Assembly (NCBI GenBank): GCA_935421135.1
Contig: OW285188.1
Span: 5,694,733-5,758,732, forward strand
Source of the DNA: Bugulina stolonifera
Taxonomy: Eukaryota; Bryozoa; Gymnolaemata; Cheilostomatida; Bugulidae
Direction of reading: 5' to 3'
Length of the DNA stretch: 64,000 bases
In this document: one piece after another, positions 1 through 15,600 of the stretch
How the letters are laid out: every line of letters begins with the position of its first letter
How positions within the stretch are numbered: the first letter of the stretch is position 1
Notes under the pieces: generated by a model
Database searches by the model: none
What the model was told of the DNA's origin: nothing
What the model saw: the letters and a program-made list of their open reading frames with translations, nothing else
Translations under genes and position numbers: made by a program

Positions 1-509
1 ACTTATTGTTATGAAGAGTAGAATCTATTTCCCATCACAGTGTCGACTATGAACTGATTCTTTACATATTTGTAGTTCAAGTGTATAGCATGATATAAGA
101 CATGTGTATACATTATATAGGTGATTGTATACATGAAGAGGTTATTTTCAATCAATATTATCATATTTCTGTTTTTCATAGTAAACTGTCAGCCTGCACC
201 ATGGCACAAGTACAAACACCTGGTGTAGTGCTGAGATTTCTCTACATTCCTGGAATGCACACTTTGCCCTTTCTGCTACAGATTAATGTGACATAATCCA
301 TCAAAAATATTTGAAAATTGATAGCTCTTGCTGATTATGTTACATGCATTATTGCATTATAAAGTTAATTATAGTTAAATAATGGTTTAATATGATGTTC
401 AACAACTCTTTTCACATAGTAATTTCAATGAATTTGTAAATTAAAAACAGTCACATTCAAGTGAATTTAGTTTCTTGAACATCGATTGAGTGATAGCAAT
501 AGCACGGTA

Positions 510-625
510 AGACTATGTAATAGCTTAATCATGTGACCATGTAATAGTGTGATCATGTGACCATGTAATAGTGTAACCATGTGACCATGTAATAGCGGGA
601 TCATGTGACTATGTAACGATAATGT
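510..625. repeat. Short tandem repeat, about 25-bp unit
   Basis: Near-identical units built on gtgaccatgtaatag recur about four times just beyond the splice donor of the C-linker exon, in the ERG intron cut by the left edge. Confidence 0.7.
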
Positions 626-641
626 TTACAATAGCACGTAC

Positions 642-3600
642 CATGTTCATATCGATACCATTGGTATAGGTCCAAGCATGCTGGAAATACTCCTCCAGTC
701 TCTGGCGCAAAGGATGAGGTATCTGATGAAACCTGATAAATTCTTTTATTCTTGACATTTCATTGTGGTAGCGAGCAGTTCCCGAGTAGAGACGCTGAAT
801 GATGGCACTCACGTTACCAAATATACTTGCATACATGAGGGCTGCAAAGTAGATAGGGCATCGTCACTCAGTAATATCAGCGTACATGTATGTATGGACG
901 TGACATAGTAAGTCAATATAGCAAATAGAGCAGTAACGCTACAGGTATATAGTAGGCATGTTAGGACAGTTTATGCATGATGGCTAAAAAGGCAAGAGGT
1001 GCAAAAAATGACATAACAATTAATTCTATTCCAGAAGCAGAGGTGTGGCATCACGCTCAGTACAGGTTGACCAATATCAGTGTAGCATTTGAACATGCCT
1101 ACCATTATCAAATTGCAGCATTATTAATTGAGTACAGATGTTTTTAAAATAATAGGTAAACAAGACATTTAACTTTGGGCACATGTGGAGCTGAGTTAGT
1201 CAGATGTTGCATAAAGATCTATTTGAAGCAATGGCAATAACCTCATGTTACAATACCAAATCTTTCTCCTTATAAGTACCGTTCTAGAAACACTTACATC
1301 CAATGAGCATAGAGCAGATGGAGAATACCTTCTCGGCATTAGTGTTTGGAGCGATGTTACCGAACCCAACACTGGTGAGACTGCTAAAGGTAAAGTATAG
1401 AGCAGTGACATATTTGGAGTTCTTGTCCGGCCCACTCCACTCCCCACTTTCATCAGATATATTATACGGCTGTTGTATCTGTAATCAATCAATTAGTCAA
1501 TCATCAAACAGTCTTATTATCACGTCTACTGGCGAGTCCGGAAATACTGTATTACAGCAAAATTTTAATCAACTGACGGTGGATTCTATTTAATACTGAA
1601 AAATATTGATTTACTAATTAATTCGGAAATTTTACAATTTATTTACTTCTTCATCTTTAATTACAATGAGGCAGATTGAGAAAGACAGTGGACAGATAGC
1701 TACGTCTTTCAGATTTCAAAGTAAATGAAAATAATTCTTATTTAGAAGAGTCTAATAGTGACCCAAGTCAACACCTACAATAACAGGAAGAGATATGGAG
1801 TTACCACAGACTATATTATAATTATCATTACCATGACGACAGAAATAGAAAAGTACTAACGGTAAAATAATATTTGTTGGGTACTTTTTGACAGTATGAT
1901 GATAGGTAATATAACGCTGAATAACACAGCTACTTGTGTCACCAGCTAATTTTTCTTCCAGTAAACATGCTTTTTTCTCACATCAATACACTACTCTCTC
2001 TCTCCCATGTGCTACGGTGCATGTACAATAATATTATTGTTATTGGTGTACTTAAACTGTTCCATTTGTAAAACTAATACAATACTAATACTGATAATAG
2101 CAGTAGGGTACTGCAGATATCTAGCATTTGGCTACCAACTAGGGATTTTCTAAACAGATGGCCCCAGGCTATCATAACTATATATTATCATGTCAGATGG
2201 TGTCAAGGGGGAAGTGAGTTTTTAATGTCTTTCTAATAATAATCTCATGGGCAAACCATAGCTAGCACCCCAGTAAGAGTCGAGCTGTGACTTTAGAACA
2301 CGCATTGTGCTAAAATTACTTCCGTAAATAAACTCAGCTGGACTAGTTACGACCTCATGTGGTGATTCAATTCCTGTCATTGTATGAATTTAGCAACTGT
2401 GCTGCTATTTACATATAATTTGATGAACTAGGATCTAAAACGGAGAATCTAAAAAAAGTTTGATAAATTCTACGAAACACGCAGCTGTGTGTCTGCCATT
2501 TGGCACGGAAGTGTAATATATTTAACCAACCTGCACACTGAGCATGTCTAGCCATCCTATCTTAGGTCCTTCACCACGCTCGTATTTCCCGATTGCGTAC
2601 CAGACACACGCCAACCAATGAGCAATCAGAGCAAAGATGGCCATCATCAGTACGAGCACAGCGCCACCATACTCACTATAACGATCCAACTTTCGTACCA
2701 CTCTCACCAACCGCAACAGGCGGGCAGTTTTTAACAAACCAATCAGAGTTGTGGTCTGTAATAGAAATAGAAAAGTGGTTCCAAACATATCTAAATAATG
2801 GCGGAAGTCGGGGGAAGTGGCTGGATAGCAACAATTAATATTGAAATTAACAACCTAGAGACCAGCCCCCACAACATGAATTAAAAACCAGACTTTTGCC
2901 ACAGCCAAGCATGGCTCATAATGTAAAAGTAATGATAAAGGTGAACTTGAAAACCAAGCGCATTTTCAAAAACTTCTGATAGCACAATGAATTATGAAGG
3001 AACCATCTCGTGTTTTATATGGTGTTAACTTCAATGCAATTTAAATAATTTTATAGCATACAAGTTGTCTACCAAATGAAGTAGGAGTGAAATGTGTGAT
3101 TCAATTAGAATATTGTTGCAATAGGCATAAAGCGCTTTACAAAGAGGCACATGTGTTTTCTAATACACCACAGTACAGATATAAGCGGACAATTATGCTA
3201 AACAGGTGAACCTTCTTCAGTCTAAACCTCTGCAGTTGTTGGTGGAACTTGAGCTCAAACCCTTGCAAAGAATCGACACTATTGCTGCAAGACCTAGCGA
3301 ACTGAGTAATTGAAGCTGGGTAGTTTGATTTGCCTTATACATGTACATGTAATGTATCTCATTTACCTCTTCAGATTCTGAATTGAAGAGCAGGAGGTCA
3401 AAGGGAATAGCAGCAACCATATCTATGAGAAACCAGCCTTTGAAATAATGTATGGCAATTTTACCATGATGGCTGACTACTTCATCGTGCTTATTTACGT
3501 AAGTAGTTCTAAAGTTGATAATGATATCTAGGATAAACAGAATGTCGACTACCAAATCGGTTATAGTGAGTGGGTCATTGGCAAAGTTAGCCCGCCGTGT

Positions 3601-6600
3601 CTTAGGATCTTTGCTAAGTAGAAAGGAGGCTACGTAAGGAGTAACTATTGCTGTGTACAGTACTAGGAGGAGGATCAACCAATCCCAGATAGCTTTGATG
3701 GGGGAATAGTGTAGGATAGTACATCTGTGCATATGCGGTGATTGTAGCTTGTACTCTGGTATAGCATCCGTACCCAAAGATAGAACCTGAAATACAATAT
3801 AATATGATATAAGAAATGTGCTATATGCAAAATTAATTTGTTAAAATATATAGAAAGCTAAAGGCCATTTTAAACCGTTTGCAGTACTGGTGCTGAGATA
3901 CATATGCGTACTGTAGCTACAGTACATGTATAATAGTACATATAGTACAACAAATGAGGGTTTCAACAAAGGTCAACAGTGTTCAACAAATGGGATATAC
4001 AAAAATATGAACATTGCATGGTGTCATGAGTTATATTATGTTATATATACTATTACATGTACATAAAATACATGTAAATAAAGAGGGCTGTCATACAATA
4101 CATTAAAAACCTCTCATTCTACTGGTTTGAAAATAAAGTAGGTTGAAATCTATCAAAGTAATAATGGAGAGTAGACCTCTGGCCCATTAATTGCAGACAG
4201 GCTATTAGCAGTCACAAACAAACATCAGGTAGCACAAGATTGTGTTATATATGATATGGGATCTTCAGCAAAGGTACTTGTAGGCTTATAAAACATCTAA
4301 TAGCATCAAGGTAGGGAGCCAAGGCTTTCTGAGAAGGTGATTTCAGCCTTAGCAAACGATCAAATGCCAACGTTCCTATTATTATAATATGTAACTATGC
4401 TTAGTTGTTTTATTACACAACAAATTTCTAGAAATATCATGTTAAGCAAAACACGCCAGTACTTATCACAAGCTGCATTGTGATATCTATTTTAGGGAAT
4501 TCTGTCTTCTCAATAATTTACCAGCAAAATAGCTGATGAAACAAACCTACACCAAACTAGTGAAAAGATTTCAACTTTTCAAGTTAGATTATATAAAATG
4601 ATGGAAGTTTAGTAATAGACAGAGCAGGCTAGGTGAGCTAATGCAGAAGGCATGAAGTCAGCAGTTTATCACTCTACGTAGACAAGCAGCAGGAGCAGAT
4701 CAGTGACAGTATTGAGTTAGGGACTAAACACTAATCCCATCATATTGGTTATACTAGTTTATTTGGTAACAGCTCCTCACCATAATACGTATCAAGTCAT
4801 GTAGCCTGATACTAAAACATAAACTCTCTTCTGGGCTAAATCTGCTTCAGTTATTTCAATTAGTAGGCCAACAAGTTTAAAAAACATTATATAATATCTG
4901 ATTGTGCATCCATTATCTTCAACCTATGAGGCCATAACCTGGGTTCCATGCTTTTTACATTACACACCACTCTATATTGCATCAGTTAAAAGCGATGCTT
5001 GGAACCCAGTCTATGTATGGTATTGAGGTGCGGTTGAGGTGCATGCTATATAACACCTTCACAATATAGCCACTTCACATAGCCTGAGAAACAGGCGTTA
5101 TAATGGGGTGAAAAGAAAGACCCCCATCTGAACACTGTTACAAGTCACAATAGCTATTTCACCTACCAATGCTTCTTTAAACTGTAAAAAAATAATGATA
5201 TATCAACTCACAAAAATATCAAACTTTTCCTTTGCTTAAACAAATACATATCCTGGTCTAGTCTTAAAACAGTTTAATATTAATTCAGTAGGTAAAGTAC
5301 ATTGTACATGTACATGCAGAACAGGATGCAGGTTAATACATGTATATGAACCGTTTCTCCTGGACTAAATGGATGATCAGACCCCTTGAAAGCTATATGG
5401 AACCTTGGCAGCCTTCATAATATTTTATCTATAATTATAGCTAAATGCGTGGGTCGTTAGTATAACCATAAACACAACTAATAATAACAATCACTTAGTT
5501 CACAACCATTTGATACAATTACTAAAATATACCCACAATGCACCATGATTTAAAGGTACAAGAGAGCATCTCCCATCTACATTCATGATGTAAGTAGTTT
5601 GGTTAGAGCGACTATAAACTATATACAAGTACTTCTCATACAGTGACTTCATACTAGGAACTCATCTACCTACTTTAATTTTGTAGTCACGGCTCATAAA
5701 CTAATGTATTGGCAAGGGAGACAACTCCAGTATTCCACTAATGGCTATTACCACTAGCAACAACTCCTCCAACATGATCTACACGGTAATAATCCGTCAG
5801 AAACACTTAACCCACACCCCAATTCAGAATGGCTGTATCATCAATGAGAGAAATAAATTGCAAATAATTATTGTCAAACTTGTTTTTTCTAAAGAGATCA
5901 TAATTGGAATAGCTGTTGCCTTGCCAAAGGATGATACAGACAGACAGATAGACAGACAGGTGTTAGATATCTATAAGCTACTCAACATACAGGGTTAGGT
6001 ACAGGATTGTCACTTGTCAGCATGTCAATGCTTGCTGCTAAAGTCTTATAATTTTACCAATATCAGATTAATGAACATTATAAACATTGTAAAGCTCAAA
6101 ACCAAATTTCATGTAAATTTGAAAACATGCTGTCAAATGGCAATTACTGCTGTTATTTATATAATATAGGCTATTACAACTACTAAATAACACCAATTCT
6201 CTCAAACTACTATAACTTAATTTTCCTGGTATTATAAAATACAGTACTAGGGTTAAATTGCCTCTACGTAACCAGGTACATTGTAGCCTCAGTTCCAGAT
6301 GATGAAATAATTAAATAGTTGAATGGATTAGACATAGTGTTTGGGTGGTATTGGCTAGCACAGATTTTTGAAAAATTTTTTGTAAATAAAGTTTGCATAA
6401 TGTGTATACAGACTTACATGTACAATTGAGAACTAGAATGTTTTCTACGGAGAGGCAAATCAGGGTTAGCTGTCAACTAAATTAAGACTACATTGGGAAA
6501 GGGAAAGATATGCTAAGAGAATATAGTAAAACATTATAACATCATAGAAAACTAAAAATAAAAAACATAAAACAAATGTTGTACCCTTGAAAGTTTTTTC

Positions 6601-9600
6601 TGTAGTCGGATCTGCAAAGAATGGCATTAGTAAAGTGATCTGCAATATATAAACCATTGGGGCAGCACTGACCATCAGCCTATTGAAATACCTATATTTC
6701 CTAATAGAGCTCCAATTCATTAGGAGACAACTTGAAAAAGTTCTATAAGCAATAGTTAAAACTGTAGATATTGCGTAGAAATTGTGTAGTAGTGAAATAT
6801 AAAGTGAGTGGTCTGTGGTAAATTAACTCCAGGACTAAAGAAAGGAGAAAATGCACAAGTTGAGAAGTTGGGCAGATTTCTGATGTTTATGGAAATAATA
6901 ATTGTACTAAACCATAAATAGTCATTATGATAACACATAGTGATCACTGTGGTAGCACATAGTGATCACTATGATCACTATGATAGCACATAGTGATCAC
7001 TATGATAACGCATAGTGATCACTGTGATAGAACCTAGTGATCACTATGATGGCACATAGTGATCACTGTGATAACACCTAGTGACCACTATGATAACACC
7101 TAGTGACTCCTTGGCTGATGACAAATACCTGTGATTTGTTATATTAAACTAGTCTAAGCAGGGACATAGATGTAACCTTATTACACATACTTGTGCCATC
7201 TTCCCAGAGTGTTTGGAGTTATGGGTGAGTGCAGCATCTGAAAAAAGGTTTTCAGTTGAGCCGTCTGCATGTTCTCCAGAAGTTTGATTTTGTTTATGGA
7301 GGCCATCTATGAGTGACCGTGACCTTTGCTCGTGATCTAACTTCGTATAGCCAGACTGTGCATACTGACCAAGCCTAGCGTCAGCATTAGCGTCATCTGC
7401 AGAAGATAAATTTAAGTTATTTTTACTAACTTGGCAGATAGCCAAGTCCTAATTGGGATTTATTTCAGCGACATGTGTACAGTTATATGAGCCTGTTTAG
7501 GTGTGCTAAAATAGAGTGGTAAACACAATCCAAGTCTTAAGAATAATGTTACTAGACAATAATTGATTTACATATTCGAGACCATAAATATAGAAGCATG
7601 GGTTGCAACCCATTTATGCAGATAAATTGATTGAGTCCTGTATTACTATTTGCTAATATATAAAATATCAATACTTTAGGCCAACAAGGTACTAAAGCCA
7701 TTTCCAAGTGATATAATAGAATAATAGTCCTATTAATTGTCCAATAGTAGCCAAATATTTGATTTAGCAGCAAAGTTAACAACAAGGTTATTAGTAAGAT
7801 TTAGCAATGACCAATGGAGAAGCAGCGAGCTTGTGAGTTAGCGTAAGCAGCAATAGCATCATTTTGCACAGGTATTACGAGGACCGACAACTCCACTGAT
7901 TAGTTTAACGTCCCACAATCGATAGCTTGATATAAATACATGAATAACAGAGTTCCTAATACAGCTGCTATACACTGTATATGTAACTTAGTAATACATT
8001 GTGACCTGGTATATGGGCACACTGCACTAGATCAGAGCAAATCTCTACATGTGCAATACACATGTGTTGCAACCAAGAGACTTGTACCCCATTTGTCAGC
8101 ACACTGTTAATATATAGGTGTAGAACAGCTATACATTATCATCATTTTCTTTGAAATGTGTTATCAAGTGTTGATGACAACTTAAAGTTTCTACATTGGC
8201 AATTTCCGGGGAATACAAACCTCTCTTATTTAGTCCACATACATGTAAATACAATCGTACTTTTAGGATACTACATGTATTTTATATTTTCTCAAGACTG
8301 TCAATGCAATAAATATTGCATGACACACTTCGATAAGCTCTGCAGTAGCATCAAATATTCAAGGCTAAGACAGACTAATTTAAATTACATTATATTGTTA
8401 TGAATAATTTGTCCGAAGGGAAAAAATTTTGTTCAACAGAATGTGAAGTATTTTAGCTACTTGAGCTATACGCACACCACAGCTGAATTAAACATACATG
8501 TAATAAATACTTCTGGTGATCAAATAACGTTAGTGTAGCCTGTGGCCATGTGCTACCACAATTGTTGCTTATATCGCATGTATCAGTAGTGGGGCTATAT
8601 AAAATGGTCTCATTGTTCAGTCACAAGTCCAAGTGGCAGCGAGGGTATAGTACACTCTTCAAAGGGAAGTCAGAGTTGTGGGTGTAGATTGAAGTTGTAT
8701 ATTTACTAGATATAGTGTGTTATGAACGAAAGCTAGTTGCATGAGTAGGTATAATCGTCAGTACGAGAGTTCGTAAGCCTCTCTACTTTCTCCATATTGA
8801 TTTTTGATATCTGAGCACAATCGTACGGATTCAAGTGTTAAGCAAATAAGTTGCTGCCTTGCTTGTATCCTTTGTCATTATCCAACATCATACATATTTT
8901 ATTACCAAATATTGAGCTGGCCTTAGTGAGTATGTGTTAAAGATTCTAACTAAATTGAAAGCAGCTAATCAAAGCTATTCTTAATATTCGACTTATTAGA
9001 TATATAAAGTGCTGCATTGCAAAGTCAGCGTCACAGTCAGCAGGGTAAAGATTAAGTAGGGATTTTACTATTCCCAACTAACTAGAATAACAAAACATGA
9101 ATAATCAATAAAATGACTCGACGCTCAACACTCACACTGATACATTGTTTATTTTCTAAGGCAGCGATATAACACCCTGCAAAATGTTATTAAGTCAGGT
9201 TCACCTTAACCATAACTGTAAATTCATCCGTTTATTTCATGCACCGATCATGAGACAACGGCTTAAATTTTAGGTCGTGAGACGACAGCTTTTATTTGTA
9301 GTTTTATGACATCAAATAAATCAATTGTAAACCTCCATCTGAATATATCCCTCCCTACTGAAGTTAAATCTTCATGTCAAAGGTTGATAGGGTGAAGGTC
9401 AGAGATTAGTTGGCATCAAATTCTATATACGGGTCAAAGGTTATAATATATCTACATGTAGTAAGGTATATAGGTCAAAGGTTAGATCGTGTCATAGTGC
9501 AGGTTATTTGGTGTAAAGTTCACACTGTAGATGGTATCACAATGTAGGTAAGCTTGTACCACGATTGAATTAGGGTCAAAGGATCTGTTTACTACTTGTT

Positions 9601-12600
9601 AGGAAAGGAGTTGTTTACTCTCTTTCAACCTGCCATTCAAACGTTCACCATGGAAATTATTAATTTGCCCTAAATATGACTCTACATAGGTGGTAAACTG
9701 CAACATTTCCAAAGCATATCTACAGCATGCTGTTAGGCTACCTTATAGATCCATGTATATGTATAAAATATTCACATCTTGAGTAACACGATGACATTTT
9801 AGTTAGTTTGTAAAACATTGCGTCGCTCTGAAATTTCACCATTGATTTTGTGACAATTTAGTGCTGCAAGGGGTGATATTTTAGGGTAACAGTTACAAGT
9901 CAAACTAAATATCAACCAATCACCTGACCGACAAACAGACAGATAGAGCTGTTGGCATTAGCAAAGCTTGGGAGTCACTTACGAAACATTCCTGGGTCGA
10001 GAGTATTTGCTCGAACCCTAGAAATGGGCTGAAAGAAAGCTGCAATAAGATATATAGTGCAATACAACAGAATTAAAACACTCAGGGTGCAACTTTATTT
10101 GACTCAACTTAGGTTGATTCCAGTTTTCACTAATTTATAAATTAGTCAATAACCATGTAGTCCTAATAAGACAACGTGTAGCATGTCTCTAGTCTTACTA
10201 CATGATGTAAAACTTGATAGAGATAACACTAATGGGATTGATCTTGTGAAATACCGCTTTGGGTAAGAGAATATAACTTCTGGCCGGTCAAAGTTGCACT
10301 GTTAGAGAATAAGTTGACTGTAACTACAAAAGTCTCTATATCTGATAACAGAGTGGAGCAGGGAGAGGGTCTGTGTAGTCTCCAGGTGTCTTTAGTTAGT
10401 AGAAAACCTGAATGATCTAAAGAGTCTAGTGAACACTCTGAGGCTATACAGTATGGCACGAGTCTAGTGAACACTCTGAGGCTATACAATATGGCACGAA
10501 ATCCACTGAAATCTAAAAGTTGACCTATATCTTCTTTTTCAACTATCTTCAATTATCCAATAAAATGGCGTGCAATAGACACAACAGATGCGTAAGCTAA
10601 TATGGGCATTACACGAATCGATGAGGATTGGGAATAAACCTTCTACGCAAAAGTGGATTAATTAATAGTAATTTATGTTTACAGATGTTACTTTCACAGA
10701 CTATCAATTTTCGAATATAAATTTGAGTAATCACCGAGTATCACTGTATAATCTACGAAGAAACTGCTATCAACCTCTAGAAAACAACAGAAAGATACAC
10801 GTAGTTACAGTATATTCGAAGGTCTATCTGTATGTATTAAAGTAGCAGTCATCAGGTGACACAACTCCTAAGCATTATTAGCAGTACAACATTAGAATAA
10901 ACAAATAGCGTGAGTTTACTAATTGCGCAACTGGTGAGAATGGTTGTGTGTTGAATGTAACACACTCTATATCCAAACACATAGATATACTATACCTGTG
11001 AGATGATCCTCATTGTTGTAAGCAATTGCCGCTTGGGTTTGTTTTGTCGCACCTTTACCTTCCTGAATTCTCGTGTGACAAGATGACAACGTACTCAATT
11101 CACTGGGCAAACTAGGATCTGTAGTAGGTTTGTTATTGTTACTTCCGTCAAGTGCTGTCATTTCGTAGCCTCCTTCTGGGAAGTTTGGGCTTAAGAGAGC
11201 GTGTGAAGATTTATCGTTGACCAGTCGGTTATCTGTGTCACTTTTGCTCAGTTTACTTTTCTTTCTGCGTCTTGTTAACCGATTGAATATGCTTCCTGCA
11301 ACAACGAAGAGATATTTTCATACAGGAACCTTCATGGGAGCAATTAATATAATATATACGTTAGCCTATATACCACGTTCCTTAAAAATTGAGTTAATAG
11401 AGCCTAATAATATTTTTGGGTTATAGCTGCTAGCATTATACTGTTTATCACCATGCCGCACCACCAGGTGGCAGCAGTTACTATCCAGCAGAGACAGATC
11501 CCATAATGCAGCATTTTACTAGGACACCCAATAAGATAGAATAGAACTAATGACAACCCCATCTGCACCTTTGAGGCATAAAACTTTTCTACAGCCAGTT
11601 TCTTTCAGCATGAATCCAAGGCGGAGGGATCAAGAAGACTACACTTGTCTCTTACCAGACTTTTTACCATAAGACCAGACACATGGATATGAAAATCATA
11701 ATTACTAAATAATAGATACTATAATCATGATGTAAACGTCTACAGGTAATTCACACTGAAACATAACACTGTGCGAAATACCGGAGTGTCGAACTCTAAA
11801 AAGTAAAGCTGGCTCTCACAAGGGGATACTAGCTGTTCTTACATCCTACAAAAGGTGTGTCAGGACTACTAAAGTGTCATTTTGCTAGAAGATCATAAAT
11901 ATGGCTACAAGAAGGGCTGTAATATTACCGCCCCCAACTACTCGGCAGATAATGATAAAACATGAGCTAAGCTGGTGCTAGCAGATACACTTACCTTGTG
12001 AGACCTCCGGCAACTCTAGCAAATTGAGAATTTATTAAATAAAAATGCAAACAGTAAGATTATTTTCCAGCCTTGGTTTACAAGAGTAATTGCATTCATG
12101 CACAATAAGATTTATAAAGAAACAGAATAGATTGAGTATATCTTGTTTGCAGAGTCCACGTCTGTCTACCAGGAGTTGAGCGGTTGAAAAAACGATGGTT
12201 ACTTTGGCCTGATAGATACATGTATATCTCTAACGCATATATATTATATAGTCTACACATGTGCCCTAAGCAAACATAGGCCTCTTCCATCCCCTGCCCT
12301 ACTCACTACAGTTTGTAACCTCTATTTTCTCCAACATCCCCACAGATATCACTTATATCACTATATGTAGCACGTCTTTACGGTACCTCATAGCGCTCAC
12401 CCCTATTCCGTTTTATGGTGATACACCCAACTAACTGGAGTACTCAGTAAATTCTCATACAGCTTACCTTCTGCATTGAGTCCATTCTTCTTGTGCTTGC
12501 TGGTCGTTTCAGTCATATCCTCAAAGTTGAGAATGAACATAATAATCTCCGAGTGCTCGTTCTTTACCGGAGCTAACAACAAGCTACATGGAAACTTCTC

Positions 12601-15600
12601 ACCTACAAAACAATTAAAAGTGAAAGTCATTAATTAACATGTACGTCGACAATGACACGCATGTAAATATGTAAATATTTTATAAATGGCGGATCTGCAG
12701 TTCGTAGTTTTGTGAAACGTATTGAATAAAAGGTGCAAACAGAAAACCCCATTTTTTAAATTAGCTAATTCATTCGCACCCCAAGAGAATGGAAAATACA
12801 GCTAATAGTATACAAACGTTTTGGAGGTTCAGTAAAATATTTCCGCTTATTTTCACCACTGTAAGCGTGTACACATGCACATAATAGTAAACACTACATG
12901 TGATAAACCGCAGGGCATTTCTACACATATCTAGGTCATATCCTGGATACAGACGCTCCTCTAGGAATTCTACAGATAAGGTTGAGTAAACACGGAGTTA
13001 GCTTGAGACGTGGCCATAATTTGCAGCACAGCTTCACGTATAATAGAGGAATTAGCCTTGAATCTATCTACTTACACGGAGAGTTTGAAAAATAGGTTAG
13101 GCAACCCAAAAGTGAAAAGCATCATTCAATATACATGTAATCTAGGCTTTGCTTGGGGCTTGTAGTTATTATTATCTGATCATATGTCAAGACTTGTATT
13201 CCATTGAAAATTTTGACTTGAGAAATATATTTTGTCGTCAAAAGATATTGCTACCTAGCATTCAACCACAGGTGATTTAGTTTTTACTTGATAGCATGGC
13301 ACTGCACCCTATGTTTGTATTCTATGCATATGCTGTAGAGAATGAAGGGCAAGTAGGTTTACAAACCATTCTTTCTGTATAACAGAAGTTGAATAAGTTT
13401 CTCTGTTGTTCCATTCAGCGACTCTCTCAGTTTGATAACCATCTGTCTGTTTGTGTGAGGTCCTTGGAGGAACTCACACACACATGACTTCTGCATCACC
13501 TCTGCTCTCGAATATCCACTCAAGTTACAGAAACCATCATTACAAAATATGATTGGCGTGTTCTCCACATTGGCGTTGGCAATGATAAAGTTCCGATCTA
13601 CAAACATGCAGTAGAGGTTATTGTAAGGTTTGACCTTCCCCTCTATATTACTTTAGAAAACTATTGGAAATAGTTTATTTTACCTACAGTGGATTATTCC
13701 AGTTAAAATAGCTAACGAAATCATGCGCCTAGCGATGATTTTCACCTTAAAATGTAGCAGCAGTCATTGATTGATTAATTGAACCAGTGAATGGAGACTT
13801 GAATCTAATGTATATCCCAATCCAATTTTATACCTTATTATAATCCTAGTACCCAATACCATAATATTGCATCCTACATGTATAGAATAATTGCATGTAT
13901 TACAGCTCCATGCTATTTATTATATTATAGCAGAGACCAACTGCTATTATATAACTACAGTAGTAACTAAATGAGGCCCTGCAATGCAAAGTTTATCACT
14001 CAAACCATCACTCAACATCCAGGAATTTACAACCATCGTCATCATCATCATCATAAATATATTTCTAAGTTCAGCTGCAGTTTTATACACATCTAGGTGC
14101 AATTATCCTGATATAATCACATATTACAATGGAGATGAGTAAAGGGAGTGTTACGTCTGTGCAGTGCAGAGGGCATTCTTCACCCACGATACAATAAGAA
14201 TAATGATTACAATGCAATAGTATCATACTCTGTATAATATATCGGCTGTATAGTTACATATTATACAATATTATTATTTTTCTATCAAGCTCATAACTTC
14301 CAAGCATTGACACTTTGCTAAAGTTGATAACTGACATGAAGACGTAGCCTGCATGCACTAAGGTTTTTGTCTACAGTCTGGGAGTTGTGCTCTACCTCTT
14401 GTACCACAAAATATTTTTATCTACACTCATGATATAATATACTGTATCTATATGTTCACGTGCATGTTGTGTGGTTTAGTATGGGAGAGATATGGCTATA
14501 TTGTGTTATATACGTTCCTCTTCACAATGACATGTGCAAGTCAGCAGCGAAGTTACTATTAGGCTACAGGCTAAGAGCATGCAGATGGCGCATAATGTAA
14601 CATACACATACATTATTCAGCCCTGACTTGGTGGGATTTGACTCTATCACTGCTTGTTTACACATATTTATAATATTATTTATACCTAATATTATTGAAA
14701 GACAATATTATTACCAAATCAAATATGAAAATTTTTAATTTTCAGCTACTAATTGAAAACTGTCTTGGTGGACAACAACTAATTAGGCCCTATTATATAT
14801 TTAATTACTAAAATACTAATTTTTTACAATATCTACTGTCACTGTTCGAGCTTTAGTTCCTCATAAGTGCAAGACAGCCCTGAATAATACCGACTCAATT
14901 TACCCATTGACTTCCTAGGATAATCATTTAGTTAGAGGATATGAAATGGGGAAGGGGGATTACAGGGAGCCGATAAAGACGCCTCGTAAATTCCCTGAGG
15001 ATCGGCTAAGTATAGTCAGCTACCATATACTCGAACATCACATTAAGCACACTAATTTTGACATAACTTGATCAATGCGCAAGCCGTCTGCTGATCAATA
15101 ACTTGTATACAAAGATATGATATTATATTGTGTGAACTCTGCTTCAGCAACTGTACAATAAATTCAATAAAATACTATAATAATAGCCTGTATGTATGTA
15201 ATGTTAGGCAGTCCTGCTGCAATACCAAGGGAAGGCAGGCAGTAGGCAGTAGTATAATAGTACGAGTATAATATAGATTAGATTATTAATAGTGGACTAC
15301 ATACATGTACATGTACATGTATATAAGTACAAGTACTAGGTATATGGTGGATAGGTATGAACAGGGTTTCCTGTGTGTCAATCGGACCGAGCTGCAGAAG
15401 TAATGTATTATATAAAACTGAAGCCAAAGAGAATGAGTGGATACATCTGCAGTCGCCTTCAAGACTTTGACTAAACAAGTTTTCAGACCGACTGCAATAT
15501 AAACACTGTATGCAGTCAGTCCCAATAGCTAACATATCCAACCATTATTTAGTGAGCTACGAAAGCATGCGAAGCCAGATAAATAAAACACATTCACAGA

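Noticed and set aside
6929..7110. CRISPR-like regular repeats
   Set aside because: Units are contiguous and degenerate with no unique spacers, in a eukaryotic intron; it is a minisatellite.
10229..10552. 107-codon minus-strand open frame inside an ERG intron
   Set aside because: The flanking exons 10996-11295 and 9983-10039 join in phase without it, it has no known motif, and it contains an intronic 38-bp duplication.
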